DNA from: Breviolum minutum Mf 1.05b.01
Taxonomy: Eukaryota > Sar > Dinophyceae > Suessiales > Symbiodiniaceae
Reading direction: 5' to 3'
NCBI GenBank assembly: GCA_000507305.1
Contig: DF239039.1
Location: forward strand, 133,456-197,455
DNA length: 64,000 nucleotides
The position numbers and the translations under genes were made by a program. The notes under the pieces were generated by a model. The model saw only the letters and a program-made list of their open reading frames with translations. It was not told the origin of the DNA and did not search any database. Positions 62,001-64,000 of the stretch are shown here, piece by piece (within the stretch, counting starts at the first letter, position 1; each line of letters opens with the position of its first letter).

Positions 62001-62110
62001 CTCAAGTTCTCGGTGTAGTTCTTCCAGAACCGAATCTTGTGGTGATGACGTTGATTTCGTGCCAACATCAAACTTGAAGACATCCACCGACGATGAAGGA
62101 TGTGAATTTT
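62001..62110 (-). CDS. Exon candidate, phase-matched to 61178-61249
   Basis: The segment is 110 nt (2 + 36 codons), after GGGGTCAG, ending at the phase-0 donor GAG|GTGAGC. It encodes SSSVDVFKFDVGTKSTSSPQ and then DSVLEELHRELE. The phase and donor agreement with the next exon is the best splice evidence outside the Thr/Ser gene. The gene is on the minus strand; its 5' part may continue upstream of 62110. Confidence 0.5.
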
Positions 62111-62317
62111 CTGACCCCTTAGATCATGGGAATCAAATTTTGCCTAATGCCACGGTGTCTTCCAAGAAATAGGTCCCCGGCCTTGTTAGGGAATTATGAA
62201 GGGATTTATGGTGGGATTCAGAGATCAGAGATGCGAATCGTGGGAATGGTGAAAACCAGAGGATCGACTCAATGGATTCCCGGAACAACTGTTGACAGTA
62301 ATCATCAATGAATATTT

Positions 62318-62419
62318 CTAGTTGGTGGTTGAACCAACCCATTTGAAAAATATGAGTCAAAATGGGAATCTTCCCCACAGAGGGGTGAAAATAAAAAAAT
62401 ATTTGAAACCACCACCCAG
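62318..62419 (-). repeat. Family A element
   Basis: It runs from CTAGTTGGTGGTTGAACC to GAAACCACCACCCAG. Confidence 0.7.
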
Positions 62420-62741
62420 ATTTCCATAGATGTTAGATATGATATGTCCAACTTAAATCTCAGGAATATTTTTTCCAAGCTTCCCTATCAAGGGGGGGTT
62501 TGGATTCCTGGTATTATTGGACAGGAATAAGTCCTTGTGCCCATTGTTTCCCTGTACTGTCCTATGAATGCAATAAACCAGAACTGAATTTTCAGTAGCT
62601 TAGTGAGTCAGCTACCGTAAGGCGGACTCCAAACCGATCGGCCCCAAGTGGAGTGGAGTTTCACCCTACGGACCGTAACTGGTGGATGATTGAAGCCGAT
62701 CATGGAGAATTGAGAGCCTCCGCACTTGTGGTTTTGAAGGG

Positions 62742-62853
62742 TTTGTTGGTGGTTTTTTTCCCAACCCCTTTGAAAAATATGCGCAAGTCAAATTGGATCA
62801 TTTCCCCAAAGTTCGGGATGAAAATAAAAAATATTTGAGTTGCCACCACCCAG
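62742..62853 (-). repeat. Family A element
   Basis: The left end is diverged (TTGTTGGTGGTTTTTTTCCC). The interior GCGCAAGTCAAATTGG matches the copy at 8123. Confidence 0.65.
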
Positions 62854-63052
62854 GAAGGGTTGTTGAAACTAGGATTACGGGCTATTCATCGATTGGGCCG
62901 ATCAATGGAAGTAGCATTGTGATTGCAATGCCGATTTCAACATTGCTTTGCCGGTTTTGCATTCATGTCTCTGCTCTGCAAACATGTCGTCATCTTGCCA
63001 TTTTGTCCGGCAAAAGTTGCAAAGTTGTAAGATTGCAAGACATCCTTTGAAA

Positions 63053-63144
63053 CTAGTTGGTGGTTTCAACCCATTTGAACATATTAGTGAAATTGGATCA
63101 TCTCCCCTAGGGGTAAAAATCTAAAGAATGAAGCCACCACCTAG
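63053..63144 (-). repeat. Family A element, short
   Basis: This 92-bp copy has CTAG at both ends. The interior is shortened after GATCATCTCCCCTAGG. Confidence 0.65.
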
Positions 63145-64000
63145 AAAACTATTTGAACAAAAGAACCACCAGCTTTCAGGGACTTGTTGGAGCTGTTTCG
63201 TTGGGTCATGGTTGAACTTCCAAAACATCATGTTGATCGAATTCCCCGTCGCCAAGATTCCTTGCCGCTAAGGCCATGAAGGATGGCTGTCCTCACAAGA
63301 CTCACATTCTGCTGGAGGGTAAATCAAATTGGATCATCTCCCCAAAGGACCAAGGTGGTGCAAAAATCAATTACAAATAAAGAGACCATAACTCGGGTGA
63401 AATAACCTCACAAACCACCAAAAAAGTCCTGGTTGGTGTGATTTCCATAGAGTCATAGGAAATCAGAGGTGGTTGATCCACCCATTCTAGAATTTGGATC
63501 ATGTTTATCAAGGATTTCGGCTTTCGTTAACTTTAAGAGTATTTAAAACCTTCGAAACCAAAAGGGTAGGTCCCTTCACCCCAAAACAAATGACCCCAAA
63601 CAACCAGCTGCCTTTTGTTTGAAACAAAGATGACCACAATTGGATTCAAGGCATATGTTTCTCCTCAAAGGTCTTCTAAAAAATTCTGCCTTGTTTCTTG
63701 CGATATGTATTCCTTGACATCCCTCAACACAGTACGTAGAGAAGGTATTTGGAGCAACAATCATATACACAAAAAACACCCCATTGATCCTAACCATTGA
63801 TCCTAACTTCCGTCCCGGGACATCCAAGTATCACACCTAGGCTCTATGATCAATAGAATCTCGAGCTAATTTGACCAGATGATTGGTGTAAAATTCCCAA
63901 ATTCCAGCTCATCACTTGGCTTTTCGGTTGCCTAGGGTTATGAATGACCTACGTAATACTTTTGATTTTTCGAAGCCGAGGAGCCACACCGGTGAAAACA
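63145..64000. other. Right-hand end, no supported gene
   Basis: I see no convincing exon or full element here. GGATCATCTCCCCAAAGGAC at 63320 is a family A fragment. Short open frames have no splice context. Confidence 0.4.

Noticed and set aside
1..64000. CRISPR array from repeated short words
   Set aside because: Repeats are dispersed elements of 80-170 bp with inverted ends, not evenly spaced direct repeats, and the genome style is eukaryotic.
1..64000. tRNA, rRNA or dinoflagellate spliced-leader relics
   Set aside because: No cloverleaf-like B box with CCA context, no rRNA-like segment and no spliced-leader-like word was recognised by eye. A covariance-model scan was not possible here.

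Overview
The window looks like nuclear DNA of a dinoflagellate, possibly of the Symbiodinium/Polarella type. This is inference from style: no long host open reading frames, very short coding-like exons, AG acceptors paired with both GT and GC donors, introns and spacers packed with short palindromic elements, and a Ty1/copia polyprotein of a kind I associate with dinoflagellate genomes. I see no rRNA, tRNA, CRISPR array or spliced-leader relic, and the species cannot be named.

Region 1 (about 0.8-17.6 kb) appears to be one large gene on the minus strand. Its clearest mark is a set of nine Thr/Ser-rich segments at 17560-17631, 14768-14827, 12625-12684, 10819-10890, 9925-9990, 8017-8088, 6493-6564, 3432-3497 and 783-839. 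Every one is a whole number of codons, is preceded by AG and followed by GT or GC, and can be spliced in phase 0. Between them lie other exon-like pieces (15743-15944, 15636-15692, 13825-13868 joined in phase to 13535-13715, 13138-13204, 10354-10458 with a membrane-like helix, 2490-2532, about 2040-2245, 1775-1925). The likely product is a modular, mucin-like linker protein with Cys-containing segments. Its function is unknown.

Region 2 (18-31 kb) is mostly repeats, with two exon-like segments on the minus strand (25520-25801, ending in a stop, and 29567-29688).

Region 3 (31263-40360) is a complete Ty1/copia LTR retrotransposon on the minus strand: two identical 136-bp LTRs, a CCAA target duplication, primer-binding and polypurine candidates, and a gag-pol of about 2,800 codons. 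Gag, a zinc knuckle, protease, a C5-methyltransferase-like segment, a D,D35E integrase and RT/RNase H are recognisable. It is recent but damaged: an in-frame TGA just before the RT catalytic DD, a +1 frameshift before RNase H, and a pair of apparently compensating shifts that move about 290 codons into another frame.

Region 4 (40.4-64 kb) is again element-rich, with scattered exon candidates on both strands. The best are 40714-40826, 44454-44555, and the phase-compatible pair 62001-62110 and 61178-61249 on the minus strand.

At least a dozen families of 80-170 bp terminal-inverted-repeat elements (called A-M here) fill the rest. Several have GT/AG-compatible ends or abut exon candidates, so some may be intron-forming (introner-like). 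Exon calls rest on reading-frame openness, codon pattern, splice dinucleotides and phase only. No homology search or transcript was available.
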